The notes beneath the pieces were generated by a model. It searched no databases, was not told the origin of the DNA, and saw only the letters and a program-made list of their open reading frames with translations. Below are positions 49,168 through 58,064 of a stretch of 64,000 nucleotides of DNA, piece after piece. The stretch is taken from contig JAAXHH010000011.1 of assembly GCA_012270975.1 (NCBI GenBank), positions 64,381 through 128,380 on the forward strand. Reading direction: 5' to 3'. Made by a program: the position numbers and the translations under genes. Every line of letters begins with the position of its first letter. Positions within the stretch are counted from its first letter, which is position 1. This DNA is from Candidatus Latescibacterota bacterium (GTDB taxonomy: Bacteria; JAAXHH01).

Positions 49168-49241
49168 TGGGCCCGCCAGGACTCGAACCTGGGACCGTCC
49201 GATTATGAGTCGGATGCTCTAACCAACTGAGCTACAGGCCC
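49168..49241 (-). tRNA. tRNA with CAT anticodon (Ile2 or elongator Met)
   Basis: A 74-base cloverleaf with acceptor GGGCCTG/CGGGCCC, D-arm AGCTCAGTTGGTTAGAGC, anticodon stem TCCGA/TCGGA around loop CTCATAA, and T-arm GGTTCGAGTCC. The anticodon is CAT. The acceptor GGGCCTG and D-arm resemble isoleucine tRNAs, so it could be the lysidine-modified Ile2, but elongator Met is not excluded. It lacks the C-A mismatch of an initiator. CCA not encoded. Confidence 0.9.
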
Positions 49242-49328
49242 ATGATGACCGCCCAGTCAGCATACCCGACAGACGGGACAAATATAGGTGGGCGGCGGGT
49301 CATCGTCAAGCAAAAGATGGGGGTTTGC

Positions 49329-51098
49329 TCAATCTCCTCGGGGCGACTTCAGCAGGGCTTTTTCCTGGTGCTTGAGTTCCATGTAGAGGCCCATGGCGTC
49401 TTTCAGTTCGCTGCTTCGCCCGCCCTGTTCCATCTGCTTGATCTGTTCCATGAGGCGGGTCATGCTTTCCTTGAGCCGCTTCTGCTTGATGCGGATGATA
49501 TGGTCCCGCGCTCTTTGTTCCAGGTGAACGCCCGAATCGATGGTATTGATCAGTTCCGTGATGGTCCGGCGGGCCTCGTCGTCGTCGATGGCATCGACCA
49601 GGCCGGAGAGGTCGTAGGCCTTGTCATCGCCCAGTTTCGCGAAACAGTGTTCGACGATCCGGCGGTACAGTGGGCTACTGAAATCCTCTGGCTCCAGTTG
49701 ACTGTCGACGAGTTCGGCAATGGTCCGGTCGTTGAGCATGAGCTGGACCAGGCCCCGTTCCGCCGGCGCTTCGCCGCGAACCGGTTCTTTCTCGGCCTCG
49801 GCGGACCGGCGGTCGCGCCGGGTGGCGCCCGGGCTGCGAAGTTCCGAAGCCAACAGGCCCTGCAGCGCCGGAAACCGGGTTTCGGCTTCTTCCCGGTACC
49901 TTTCCCTGTGGACCAGGTTCGTCGTCTTACGGATCAGGTCGGCCAGTGTACGAAAGACCTCTTCCCGGTCGCCCGACTCCTGCAGGTTGGCATGGAATCC
50001 CATGAAGTCGGCAATGGAATCGGCCTGTTCGACGCGTTCCAGAAATCCGTCCGTGCCGTGTTCCGCCACGTAGGAATCGGGATCGTAGTCCGCCGGCAGA
50101 CGTACGATGCGGGTCCAGAGTCCGGCTTCCACCAGGGGTTCGATTGCGCGCCAGGTCGCCCGCACTCCGGCCTGGTCCGAATCGTAGACCAGGAACGCCT
50201 GCTGTCCGTACCGTGCCACGAGCCGGGCCTGATCTCGCGTCAACGCCGTTCCGCACAGGGCGACTACCCCGCGGACGCCGTGCTGATGCAGGCCGAGCAG
50301 ATCCATGTATCCTTCCACGACGAGTACCCGTCCCTGCTGCCTCAATGCGTCCCGGGCCTGATACAGTCCGTAGAGCACCTGGCTCTTGCGGTAAATGGGA
50401 GATTCCGGTGAATTGAGGTACTTGGGTTGATCCTCGTCGGAAAGGGCTCTCCCGCCAAACCCGACCACGCGGCCGCCAGGCGCCTGTATGGGAAAGATAA
50501 GCCGCTTCCGGAAGGCATCGTAGGTCCGCTGTTCGCCGGTCTTGGCCAGCCCGGCCTTGACCAGACCGGCCGCGTCGATGTCCTGTTTCCGGGCCGCGTT
50601 CAGCAGGTCGTTCCAGGAATCGGGCGCGTAGCCGAGTCCGAAGGACTTGATCGTCTCGTCCGACAGACCCCGTTTCGCGGTATAGCGCCGTACGATCGAG
50701 TCCTGGCCGCTGTTCATCAGGCGCTCGTGGAAGAACCGGGCGGCGAACCGGGTAACCTGCGCGAGGCTTTCCGCCTCGCTGGAGGCTTCGCGTTCCCGGT
50801 ACGTATCGGGTATGGTGATGTTTAGGCGCCGGGCGATGTGGCGGACCGCTTCCACGAAGGAAACGTTCTCGTGCTCCATGAGAAAGGTGAATACGTTGCC
50901 GCCCTTGCCGCATCCGAAACAATGGAAGATCTGGCGTTCCGGGTTAACGCTGAATGAAGCGGTCTTCTCGTCGTGAAACGGACAGAGGCCCAGGTAGTTT
51001 CTACCCGACCTGCGCAGCGTGACATAGTCGGACACGATGTCCACGATGTCCGCCTGCGACCGGATCGAATCGATGAGGTCGTCCGGTATGCGCGCCAA
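49329..51098 (-). CDS. dnaG: DNA primase
   Basis: A 589-residue primase that makes RNA primers at the replication fork. The start is a TTG at 51098 with GGGGAGA just upstream, giving MARIPDDLIDSIRSQADIVDIV. The CHC2 zinc motif is Cys39, His42, Cys60, Cys63. The TOPRIM core shows LYQARDALRQQGRVLVVEGYMDLLGLHQHGV, then FLVYDSDQAGVRATWRAIEPL, and the N-terminal catalytic domain PIQAPGGRVVGFGGRAL. The C-terminal helicase-binding part (from about 430) is present. No rpsU-dnaG-rpoD macro-operon here; rpsU is separate at 55.6 kb. Confidence 0.95.
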   Translation of the reverse strand: MARIPDDLIDSIRSQADIVDIVSDYVTLRRSGRNYLGLCPFHDEKTASFSVNPERQIFHCFGCGKGGNVFTFLMEHENVSFVEAVRHIARRLNITIPDTYREREASSEAESLAQVTRFAARFFHERLMNSGQDSIVRRYTAKRGLSDETIKSFGLGYAPDSWNDLLNAARKQDIDAAGLVKAGLAKTGEQRTYDAFRKRLIFPIQAPGGRVVGFGGRALSDEDQPKYLNSPESPIYRKSQVLYGLYQARDALRQQGRVLVVEGYMDLLGLHQHGVRGVVALCGTALTRDQARLVARYGQQAFLVYDSDQAGVRATWRAIEPLVEAGLWTRIVRLPADYDPDSYVAEHGTDGFLERVEQADSIADFMGFHANLQESGDREEVFRTLADLIRKTTNLVHRERYREEAETRFPALQGLLASELRSPGATRRDRRSAEAEKEPVRGEAPAERGLVQLMLNDRTIAELVDSQLEPEDFSSPLYRRIVEHCFAKLGDDKAYDLSGLVDAIDDDEARRTITELINTIDSGVHLEQRARDHIIRIKQKRLKESMTRLMEQIKQMEQGGRSSELKDAMGLYMELKHQEKALLKSPRGD

Positions 51099-51149
51099 GG
51101 CTCTCTCCCCGTGTATGCCGGCCGGCTGAGGCCGATGCTTTCAAGATCC

Positions 51150-51731
51150 TCACACCAGGTCGCAGGCTTCGGGCGGCATCCAGTGCGCGTCCCGGTTCTC
51201 CCATTTCACGTTGCAGCCGATGGGATTGGTAAGCGGCGTTCGAACCGGCCTGCCCCCCGTGATATCGTCAAGGGCGGCTTCCAGGTCGTTTACCGTTATC
51301 CCGTCCGCTTCCCGGGGACTGTCGACCCCGCGGCCGGTATAGACCAGGTTGCGGTTCCGGTCGAAGATATAGAAGTGGGGCGTTCTGAGGGCGCCGTAGG
51401 CCCGCGCGGTGTCCTGGGACAGGTCGCGCAGGTAGACCCAGGGAAAGCGATGGACATTCATGCGGCTGACCATGTGGTCGAAGTCGTCGTCGGGATGCGT
51501 AACCTCGCTGTTGGAATTGATCCCGACGAAACGGACCCCCCGGGAAGCGTACTCTTCCACGGTCCCGCGCGTGACCTCGTCGGATCCCGTCACGTAGGGA
51601 CAGTGGTTGCAGGTGAAGAACACCACCAGGGTTTCCGCGCCGGAGAAATCCTCCAGGCCGTACGTCCTACCGTCCGTCGCCGGCAGGGAGAACCCCGGCG
51701 CCGCTTCGCCCAGTTGCAGCGTAAAGGCCAT
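51150..51731 (-). CDS. Peroxiredoxin/thioredoxin-like protein with CNHCPYV motif
   Basis: A 193-residue thioredoxin-fold (AhpC/TSA-like) protein; AGGAGG precedes the ATG. Active site [15 protein letters not shown] near residues 38-52 has a CxxC pair, and the cis-proline region is [25 protein letters not shown]. This subfamily (redoxin with NHCPYV) is widespread, its substrate unknown. No signal peptide. Lies between mutS2 and dnaG. Confidence 0.88.
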   Translation of the reverse strand: MAFTLQLGEAAPGFSLPATDGRTYGLEDFSGAETLVVFFTCNHCPYVTGSDEVTRGTVEEYASRGVRFVGINSNSEVTHPDDDFDHMVSRMNVHRFPWVYLRDLSQDTARAYGALRTPHFYIFDRNRNLVYTGRGVDSPREADGITVNDLEAALDDITGGRPVRTPLTNPIGCNVKWENRDAHWMPPEACDLV

Positions 51732-51852
51732 GATTGCTCCTCCTGATGAAACGCGAGTCCTGAATGCGCATGGATACTCGACTTAACACGATCCGGATCT
51801 TGTCGGGACGCGCCGTCTCCGTGGCACCGCGGTGCCGCCGGCATGGCCGCGC

Positions 51853-54324
51853 TTACTCTTTCATCTCCACGATGGTCACCCCGGTGCCCCCGTCCTGCTG
51901 TTCGGCGAAATGGGAGGATTTGACCAGGGGGTGGGTCTGTAGAAACTCCTGGATTGCGCTGCTCAAGGCGCCCGTGCCCTTACCATGCAGTATACGGATT
52001 TCGTTGAGGTCATCAAGGGCGGTCTGGTCGATGTAGCGGTCCACGGCGTCGATGGCCTCCCTGGCGCGGAAACCCCTCACGTCCAGTGCCGAAAGGGCCA
52101 CGCGAGGCCGCTCCACCCGTACTTTGACGGGATTCGTCGAAGTTCCGCCGGCTGCTTTCGAATCCGGTTTACGAAGCCGGATCTCGGATCGCCGCGCCGT
52201 GATCTCCATCCTGCCGGTCCGGATGCGAAGGCGGTCTCCCTGGTCCTGGAGCACCGTGCCCGCCTGCCGCAGGGATTCCACCCAGACCTCGTCGCCGACC
52301 GAGATGGACGGCCCCGGAGCTTGCGGCCCTCCTGGTCCGCCTGGTTCGCCCGGTTCGCCCGGTTCGCCCGGTCCGACCCGGCCGGCAACCGAGGCGCCGG
52401 CGTCGTCAGGGGACGTATCCGCATCCATGGAATCGAGCAGGTTCTGCAGCAGGGCACGCTGGTCCCTGATCGTACCGCGGGCCTCCTCGACGACCCTGGA
52501 CGCGGCCTGTTCCCGGCGGACGCCGTCCACCGCCTGGTCGACGGCGGCCCGGGCTTCTTTCAGCAACCGGTCCATCTTCTCGCGGCTGGATGCGATCACG
52601 TCGCGTTCTTTCTGTCTGTAGGCGGCGATCTGGTTTTCGTAGTGCTGCTTCAGGGCGTCCAGCTCGTCGCGGAGTTCTTCGGCCTGTTCCTGAGCGGCGA
52701 CGAGCAGCTCGTGCTTCCGGTCCACTTCCATGATGACTTCGTCCAGCCGCCGTTCGGCGGTGCCCATGAACCCGGAGGTCCGCTCGAGGACGTCTTCGGG
52801 CATGCCGAGCCGGCTCCCGATCTCTATGGCGTAGCTGGCGCCCGGGATCCCCTGTCTGAACTGGTAGGAGGGCGTGAGGGTTTCCACGTTGAAGACCATC
52901 GAACCGTTTTCGACTCCCTCGGTCCGCGAGGCGAAGGCCTTGAGCGCGTCGAAATGGGTCGTGGCCGCGGTGACGGTTCCCCGCAGGGTCAGCGACTCCA
53001 GAATGGCCATGCCCATGGCCGCGCCCGCCGAAGGGTCCGTACCGGCGCCCAGTTCGTCGAGGAGTACCAGCGTGCGTTCATCGGCGGCTTCCAGTATGGT
53101 CCGGATATGTCCCAGGTGGGCCGAGAAGGTGCTCAGGCTCGCCTCGATCGACTGCTCGTCCCCTATGTCCGCGAAGATGGCATCGAACACGGCGATTTCC
53201 GTGTCGTCGTCCGCCGGAATGTGCAAACCGGCCTGCGCCATCATGGTCATGATTCCGACCGATTTCAGGGCGACGGTCTTGCCGCCCATGTTGGGACCGG
53301 TAATCACGAGCGTTTGCGCGTTTTCGCCGACTTCGAGGTCCAGCGGAACGACAGCTTCACACTGGTCCGACAGCTGCAGGATGGGGTGCCGGGCATTGCG
53401 CAGGACGATGCGCCCGTCGGTATTCAGCCTCGGCGCCACCGCCCGCAGGTCGAGGGACAACAGGGCCGCGGCGTGATAGAAGTCGAGTTGCCCCAGGAGA
53501 CCGTAGGATGTGGCTATGGCCTCCACCTGCCGGTGCACGTGGTCGGTCAGCGTCAACAGAACACGTTCGATCTCGCGGGCTTCCTCGACGATCAGTTCGC
53601 GAAGCCGGTTGTTGAACTCCACAACGCCCATGGGTTCGACGAAAATCGTGGCGCCGCTGGCGGACTGGTCGTGGACCACGCCCTGCACCTGGCCGCGGTG
53701 ATCCATCCGCACGGGGACCACGTATCGCCCGTCCCGCATGGTGATGACCGGGTCCTGCAGCGCCCGTGCCCCGGTGTCGGACTGAATGAACCGCTGCAGC
53801 CAGTTCCGTGCGCGTTCTCGCGTGGTCTGCTGATCCGTGCGGATCCGGCGCAACGCGGGACTGGCCTGGTCGCGTATGTTCCCGTCGGCGTCGATCGCGT
53901 GACCGATGGACGTTTCGATCTCCTGAAAATCGCCCAGTCCGGCGGTGAGAGAGCGGACATGGGGGACCGAGGAGCCGTCCCGCAGCCGTTGGCCGAACGC
54001 CCGCATGAGGCGGCTTACCCGGAGGGTGTCGGCCACGTCCAGAAGCGCCTGGGGTTCCAGCCTGGCGCCGGCCACGCCGGCCTGGTCCAGGGACTCTCCA
54101 ATGTCCTTGATACCCCGCAGGGGAACGGTTTCGTCCCTGTCCAGGAATCCGCGCATCTCGGTGACGGTCTGCAGGTTCTTCCGGATCACGACGACGTCGT
54201 TACCCGGTTCCAGGGACATGGCCCGGCGGTGGCCAGAGGCGGAAACCGTCCTTTCCGACACCATGCTCCGCACGGATTCGAATTCCAGTACGGTCAGCGT
54301 ATGGGGAGGGATTCCGGGTTTCAT
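51853..54324 (-). CDS. mutS2: MutS2 family DNA-binding ATPase/endonuclease
   Basis: A 823-residue MutS2, which acts on branched DNA or rescues collided ribosomes depending on species. The ATG at 54324 overlaps the cvpA stop (ATGA). The core and lever domains are followed by the ATPase with Walker A ITGPNMGGKTVALKSVG near residue 335, the KOW-like segment SVGDEVWVESLRQAGTVL and the C-terminal Smr domain (about 740-823) with DVRGFRAREAIDAVDRYIDQ and HGKGTGALSSAIQEFL. A low-complexity Gly-Pro-Glu tract (GPGEPGEPGEPGGPGGP) at about 660-680 comes from 9-base DNA repeats. Confidence 0.93.
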   Translation of the reverse strand: MKPGIPPHTLTVLEFESVRSMVSERTVSASGHRRAMSLEPGNDVVVIRKNLQTVTEMRGFLDRDETVPLRGIKDIGESLDQAGVAGARLEPQALLDVADTLRVSRLMRAFGQRLRDGSSVPHVRSLTAGLGDFQEIETSIGHAIDADGNIRDQASPALRRIRTDQQTTRERARNWLQRFIQSDTGARALQDPVITMRDGRYVVPVRMDHRGQVQGVVHDQSASGATIFVEPMGVVEFNNRLRELIVEEAREIERVLLTLTDHVHRQVEAIATSYGLLGQLDFYHAAALLSLDLRAVAPRLNTDGRIVLRNARHPILQLSDQCEAVVPLDLEVGENAQTLVITGPNMGGKTVALKSVGIMTMMAQAGLHIPADDDTEIAVFDAIFADIGDEQSIEASLSTFSAHLGHIRTILEAADERTLVLLDELGAGTDPSAGAAMGMAILESLTLRGTVTAATTHFDALKAFASRTEGVENGSMVFNVETLTPSYQFRQGIPGASYAIEIGSRLGMPEDVLERTSGFMGTAERRLDEVIMEVDRKHELLVAAQEQAEELRDELDALKQHYENQIAAYRQKERDVIASSREKMDRLLKEARAAVDQAVDGVRREQAASRVVEEARGTIRDQRALLQNLLDSMDADTSPDDAGASVAGRVGPGEPGEPGEPGGPGGPQAPGPSISVGDEVWVESLRQAGTVLQDQGDRLRIRTGRMEITARRSEIRLRKPDSKAAGGTSTNPVKVRVERPRVALSALDVRGFRAREAIDAVDRYIDQTALDDLNEIRILHGKGTGALSSAIQEFLQTHPLVKSSHFAEQQDGGTGVTIVEMKE
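52331..52375. repeat. Five 9-base tandem repeats in mutS2
   Basis: Five near-identical units of CCTGGTTCG/CCCGGTTCG/CCCGGTCCG in tandem. They stay in frame and encode a collagen-like linker before the KOW/Smr part of MutS2. Confidence 0.85.
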
Positions 54325-54998
54325 GTTCGTTCCTGCCACCAGTCCGGCCGCCCGGATCGGTCCACGTGCCCGGATCGGTCCACGTGCCCGGATCGGTCCA
54401 CGTGCCCGGGATGTTCGGTCGTCGATCCGTACGGGCGGCAGCTATCGGCCAGCGCTTCGGACCGTTGCGCGGAACGAAGGTAACGTTCCATCTCGTCCAT
54501 CAGAGGCGGGGCACCGGGGTCGACCTGGTTCATAACGGAATCGATGATGGCCGGAACGATGGGCAGGGCCCGTGGCGCAAGCGACGAACCGTCCACGTGC
54601 TCCCTGGCCGTACCGGAGAACGGTATGAATACGTACAGGATCAGCAGCAGGCTTGTGATGACGCATCCCCGCGCACCCCCGAGCAGAAACCCGGCCACGC
54701 GGTCGAGGAGGGATGTTGAGGCGCCCCGGAGCGACCGGCCTACCGCACCGGTTACGGCGTTGGCCAGCGCGAGCGAGAGTCCGAGGCAGACGAACAGGCT
54801 GAACCAGTGCAGCCAGCCGGAGGAAACGCCGGTCATGCGGCCGAGGAAGTCGGACACGAGGCCGAACTGGGTCAGTGATATGATCACGGCCGCGACGATA
54901 CCCGCCAGGTCCAGCAGGCTTCCGGCGAAACCCCTGCGATAGCCGGCTGCCATCTGGTAAAGGACGAGTATCACGATGGCGATATCGATCCAGTTCAT
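54321..54998 (-). CDS. CvpA-family membrane protein with repeat tail
   Basis: A 225-residue CvpA-like inner-membrane protein with four hydrophobic segments (about 3-22, 26-48, 62-88, 104-130; NWIDIAIVILVLYQMAAGYRRG start). CvpA proteins support membrane integrity or secretion of bacteriocins in some species. After about residue 180 the tail is HVDRSG three times, from 18-base DNA repeats, ending GRPDWWQERT. Translationally coupled to mutS2, a common arrangement. Confidence 0.85.
   Translation of the reverse strand: MNWIDIAIVILVLYQMAAGYRRGFAGSLLDLAGIVAAVIISLTQFGLVSDFLGRMTGVSSGWLHWFSLFVCLGLSLALANAVTGAVGRSLRGASTSLLDRVAGFLLGGARGCVITSLLLILYVFIPFSGTAREHVDGSSLAPRALPIVPAIIDSVMNQVDPGAPPLMDEMERYLRSAQRSEALADSCRPYGSTTEHPGHVDRSGHVDRSGHVDRSGRPDWWQERT
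54351..54404. repeat. Three perfect 18-base tandem repeats in cvpA
   Basis: The unit CCCGGATCGGTCCACGTG is present three times without change and encodes HVDRSG repeats in the CvpA tail. A partial fourth unit follows. Confidence 0.9.
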
Positions 54999-55003
54999 GG
55001 CAT

Positions 55004-55042
55004 CAAAACACGGAAAGCCTCCCCGGGGTTTCGGAGAGGCTT
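55004..55042 (-). terminator. Terminator after yqeY
   Basis: AAGCCTC (55015-55021) and GAGGCTT (55036-55042) form a hairpin; on the minus strand it is followed by TTCCGTGTTTT. It lies 38 bases after the yqeY stop and overlaps the cvpA leader. Confidence 0.6.
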
Positions 55043-55079
55043 CGTAAAAGGACCGTCGCTGCCCGCGTATTTAACGAAA

Positions 55080-55553
55080 TTACCCGGTCCGCATGGTCCG
55101 CACGGCCGGCGTAGCCAGGCATGCCCGTACGATTTCGTTGACGAGCCTGCCGTCCGCCCGGCCCTTGACACGAGGCATGACCGCCCCCATGACCTTGCCC
55201 AGGTCTCCCGGTCCCTCGGCGCCGGACTGGTCGATGGCTTCCCGAACCACGGTTCTGATCTCTTCTTCGGATAACTGGTCCGGAAGATAGGACGCAAGGA
55301 TCTTCAACTCTTCTTCGGCCTGCGCGACCAGGTCCTTTCGATCTCCCTTGACAGCGAACTCCAGGGCTTCTCTCCGGGACTTGATCAGGGAGGAGACCAC
55401 TTCGATCACTTCCTCGTCCCGCAGTTCGTTCCCCTGGGCGATTTCCCGGTTCTTGATCTGCGCGCGTATCATGCGCACCAGGCCGAGGCGGACGGTTTCC
55501 CGGTTCCTGAGTGCCGATTTCATATCATCCGTCAAACGCTCTTTGAGCGCCAT
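55080..55553 (-). CDS. yqeY: GatB/YqeY-domain protein
   Basis: A 157-residue protein of the YqeY family, with the GatB tail-domain fold that recognises tRNA. Pattern ERLTDDMKSALRNRETVRLGLVRMIRAQIKNREI at the N-terminus and SYLPDQLSEEEIRTVVREAI and LGKVMGAVMPRVKGRADG at the C-terminus are typical. CGGAG precedes the ATG. Follows rpsU by 16 bases, the usual rpsU-yqeY pairing. Confidence 0.93.
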   Translation of the reverse strand: MALKERLTDDMKSALRNRETVRLGLVRMIRAQIKNREIAQGNELRDEEVIEVVSSLIKSRREALEFAVKGDRKDLVAQAEEELKILASYLPDQLSEEEIRTVVREAIDQSGAEGPGDLGKVMGAVMPRVKGRADGRLVNEIVRACLATPAVRTMRTG

Positions 55554-55569
55554 GACCCGCTCCGGTGGA

Positions 55570-55767
55570 TCAGTATCTTTCCTGCTGAAGCCGCTTCTGA
55601 TTCTTCCGCTTCGCCGCGTTCAGCTTGCGCTTGCGTTTCGCGCTCGGCTTTTCAAAATGCTGATGCTTGCGTATTTCAGACATGATGCCGACTTTCTCGC
55701 AAGTCTTGGTAAAACGCCGCAGGGCCTTTTCGAACGGTTCTCCTTCCCTGACACGAATACCTGGCAT
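55570..55767 (-). CDS. rpsU: 30S ribosomal protein S21
   Basis: A 65-residue basic protein: [27 protein letters not shown] and the Lys/Arg-rich tail [22 protein letters not shown]. The ATG at 55767 is the family start, with a GA/G-rich upstream box. Preceded by a likely promoter and followed by yqeY. Confidence 0.95.
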   Translation of the reverse strand: MPGIRVREGEPFEKALRRFTKTCEKVGIMSEIRKHQHFEKPSAKRKRKLNAAKRKNQKRLQQERY

Positions 55768-55840
55768 CCTCACACCCCCTCTCATGCCACTCAAATCGGG
55801 TGAACCAAGTCTTACTCTTCGTCTCTGTTTCAGCCTTCCT

Positions 55841-55869
55841 AATATGCCATGGACCGGTTTAAAAAGCAA
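55841..55869 (-). promoter_or_regulatory. Predicted promoter of rpsU-yqeY
   Basis: Minus-strand TTGCTT (55864-55869), 17-base spacer, CATATT (55841-55846); start near 55834, leader of about 68 bases. Confidence 0.5.
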
Positions 55870-55921
55870 GGAGATTAATTTCCCGGTCCCGATATGCGTC
55901 CGTCGTCCCGCCCATAGCCGC

Positions 55922-56266
55922 TCAGGCGGCCAGTTCGGGCATCTTACGTCCCCCGAGCAGGTGCATATGGAGATGGAAAATCGTCTGGCCTCCGTCCCGG
56001 CCGCAGTTGACGATCAGTCGGTACCCGCCGGCGTCGACGCCGGATTCACGGGCGATCCGGTTCGCCGCCGCCGTGAGCCGGCTCATGATCCCGGTCGCGT
56101 CGCCGCCCAGGTCTGCCACGGTTTCGATATGCACGCGCGGCACGACGAGTATATGCACCGGGGCGGCGGGATTGATGTCCCGGAAGGCCACGACGTGCTC
56201 GTCTTCGTAGACGAATTCGGTCGGCATCGATCCGGCTGTGATCCGGCAGAAAAGACACTCGGACAT
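55922..56266 (-). CDS. HIT-family nucleotide-binding hydrolase (HINT type)
   Basis: A 114-residue histidine-triad protein. I choose the ATG at 56266 because GGAGG lies 8 bases upstream; an ATG five codons before is itself part of that box. The start [21 protein letters not shown], the [11 protein letters not shown] block and catalytic [10 protein letters not shown] near the end match HINT-type purine nucleotide phosphoramidase. Cys-x-x-Cys zinc-type ligands are partly kept (CLFC). Confidence 0.94.
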   Translation of the reverse strand: MSECLFCRITAGSMPTEFVYEDEHVVAFRDINPAAPVHILVVPRVHIETVADLGGDATGIMSRLTAAANRIARESGVDAGGYRLIVNCGRDGGQTIFHLHMHLLGGRKMPELAA

Positions 56267-56356
56267 GTTATCGTCCTCCATGGAGCTTCGTGCATGACGC
56301 GGGACCTGGATGTCCGCCGGCCGCGGTCACAGGGCGGTGACTCCGGACGGCCGCGA

Positions 56357-57100
56357 TCACCCGGCATCCAGCGCCGCCATGAGCAGGGCCAGCCCCGCGA
56401 TAGACGCCGTATCGGACCGAAGGCGCGTGCGTCCCAGGGAAACCGTCCGCATGCCCGCTTCCCGGGCCATGGCGATCTCCTCCCGGGCGAACCCCCCTTC
56501 GGGACCGACCATCAGTAGAACGCGCCCTGCTTCCGGGTCGAGGTCCCGTGCGAGGGCCGGGCTCCTGTCCCTTTCCTCTTCCCAGGCGACAAGGGCCAGG
56601 TCGTAGGATGACGCGGATTCCACGATATCACCGAGGCTCACCACCGGTGCGATCCGCGGCAACCGGGCGCGCAGCGACTGTTTCATCGCACTCCGGGCAA
56701 TGCGGCGCCAGCGCTCCAGCCGTTGACCGCCCGGTTCGCCGGCCGGTCTGCCGCCCGCCACCGTTCTGGCACTGCGCATGGGCAGAATGGCGGCGACGCC
56801 CAGTTCCGTCGCCTTCTCGACGACGAGGTCCAACCGCGTCCCCTTGAGCAGCGAAGGCGCGAGCGTGACTTCGGGCAATTCCGTCTCGCGGTCTCTCCGG
56901 CGGTCCAGGATCTCGATTTCGATCTCCGGTTTCATGCGAACGAGCACGCCGTCGTAGATCCAGCCTTCTCCGTCCACGAACCGCACGGCGTCCCCGGGCT
57001 TCTTCCGCAGTGCGCGCGCCAGGTGATTCCGTTCGTCCGCGTCCGAAACGAATGCCGCGTTACCCGAGATCCGTTCCGGAGGCACATAGCTGTATTCCAT
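56357..57100 (-). CDS. rsmE: 16S rRNA m3U1498 methyltransferase RsmE
   Basis: A 247-residue SPOUT methyltransferase. N-terminal PUA-like domain (HLARALRKKPGDAVRFVDGEG), then the knot with VLLMVGPEGGFAREEI and SLGRTRLRSDTASIAGLALL, where family members have LRTETA. It lies between prmA and the HIT gene in the common prmA-rsmE pairing, 12 bases after the prmA stop. Confidence 0.93.
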   Translation of the reverse strand: MEYSYVPPERISGNAAFVSDADERNHLARALRKKPGDAVRFVDGEGWIYDGVLVRMKPEIEIEILDRRRDRETELPEVTLAPSLLKGTRLDLVVEKATELGVAAILPMRSARTVAGGRPAGEPGGQRLERWRRIARSAMKQSLRARLPRIAPVVSLGDIVESASSYDLALVAWEEERDRSPALARDLDPEAGRVLLMVGPEGGFAREEIAMAREAGMRTVSLGRTRLRSDTASIAGLALLMAALDAG

Positions 57101-57112
57101 TGTTACCGCCGA

Positions 57113-58015
57113 TCATGGCACACCGGGCCGGCCGGCGGTGTGTCCGGCTGAGCCGGCCCACCACAGGCCCCGGGTCTCCCGTTCGAGCAACGTAAAGCCC
57201 CGGTCTTCCAGCGTGGCCTCAAAGGACGGGGCTTCCTCGATGAGCAAACCGGACAGGATCAACTCTCCGGCGGGGTGGAGACGGGCCGAGAAATCGGGAA
57301 GCATGGCGGTCAGGCTGGCCGCGCTGATGTTGGAGACGACGATCCGGTAGCGGCCGCCCACCGCAGGATGATCCATGCGGCCGGCATGTACGTCGACCCG
57401 GTCGGCCACCCCGTTCAGCCGGGCATTCTCCCGCGCGTTTTCGATGGTCTCGGAATCGATGTCAATGCCCGTCGCCCGGGAGGCGCCCAGGAGGACAGCG
57501 GTGATGGAGAGCACGCCGGATCCCGATCCCACGTCGAGCACCCGATCTCCCGGCCGAATCCGTTTTTCCAATTGCCGCAGGCACAGCTGCGTGGTCTCGT
57601 GACCGCCCGTTCCGAACCCCGTGCCCGGATTGATCCGGACTGCGAGCAGGTCGTCGGACCGGGGCACCTCGGACCAGGGCGGGGCGACCATGACCCGGTC
57701 CGAAACCCGGACGGGCACCACCTGGGCTTTCCATTTCCCGGCCCAGTCGTCTTCGGAGACCCTTCGCGTGGCGATCCGGCACGGGCCCTCCGCCTCGCCC
57801 AGGCCGCGAAGCGCTTCCCAGAGACGGGCGATCCGGTCGAGCTTCTCGTCCACTCCGGGCCGATCGGGCCAGAACCCGGTCACGCATTCGGATGCACCGG
57901 CGAGTCCGTCCCCGGATTGCAGGACGCCGCTGGAACCCAGCTCCCAGAAGGCGTTGACGATCGCTTCTTCGGTTTCGGGCGAGACGGCAATGGTGACTTC
58001 AACCCAGTGGCGCAT
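57113..58015 (-). CDS. prmA: Ribosomal protein L11 methyltransferase
   Basis: A 300-residue SAM-dependent enzyme that trimethylates L11. I use the ATG at 58015 (MRHWVEVTIAV); a TTG two codons upstream is possible. SAM-binding motif VLDVGSGSGVLSITAVLLGA, preceded by the characteristic INPGTGFGTGGHETTQLCL, and post-motif VVSNISAASLTAML; the usual NIL at the catalytic loop is NIS here. Downstream of dnaJ by 49 bases. Confidence 0.92.
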   Translation of the reverse strand: MRHWVEVTIAVSPETEEAIVNAFWELGSSGVLQSGDGLAGASECVTGFWPDRPGVDEKLDRIARLWEALRGLGEAEGPCRIATRRVSEDDWAGKWKAQVVPVRVSDRVMVAPPWSEVPRSDDLLAVRINPGTGFGTGGHETTQLCLRQLEKRIRPGDRVLDVGSGSGVLSITAVLLGASRATGIDIDSETIENARENARLNGVADRVDVHAGRMDHPAVGGRYRIVVSNISAASLTAMLPDFSARLHPAGELILSGLLIEEAPSFEATLEDRGFTLLERETRGLWWAGSAGHTAGRPGVP

Positions 58016-58064
58016 AGGCAAGGATCGGAAGGGAACCGGACCGGGTCGAGCGTCTGCGGGGGCT

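Noticed and set aside
51820-51850. Terminator of mutS2 at the palindrome GGCACCGCGGTGCC
   Set aside because: A loop-free palindrome without a T-run; could be a chance GC-rich sequence.
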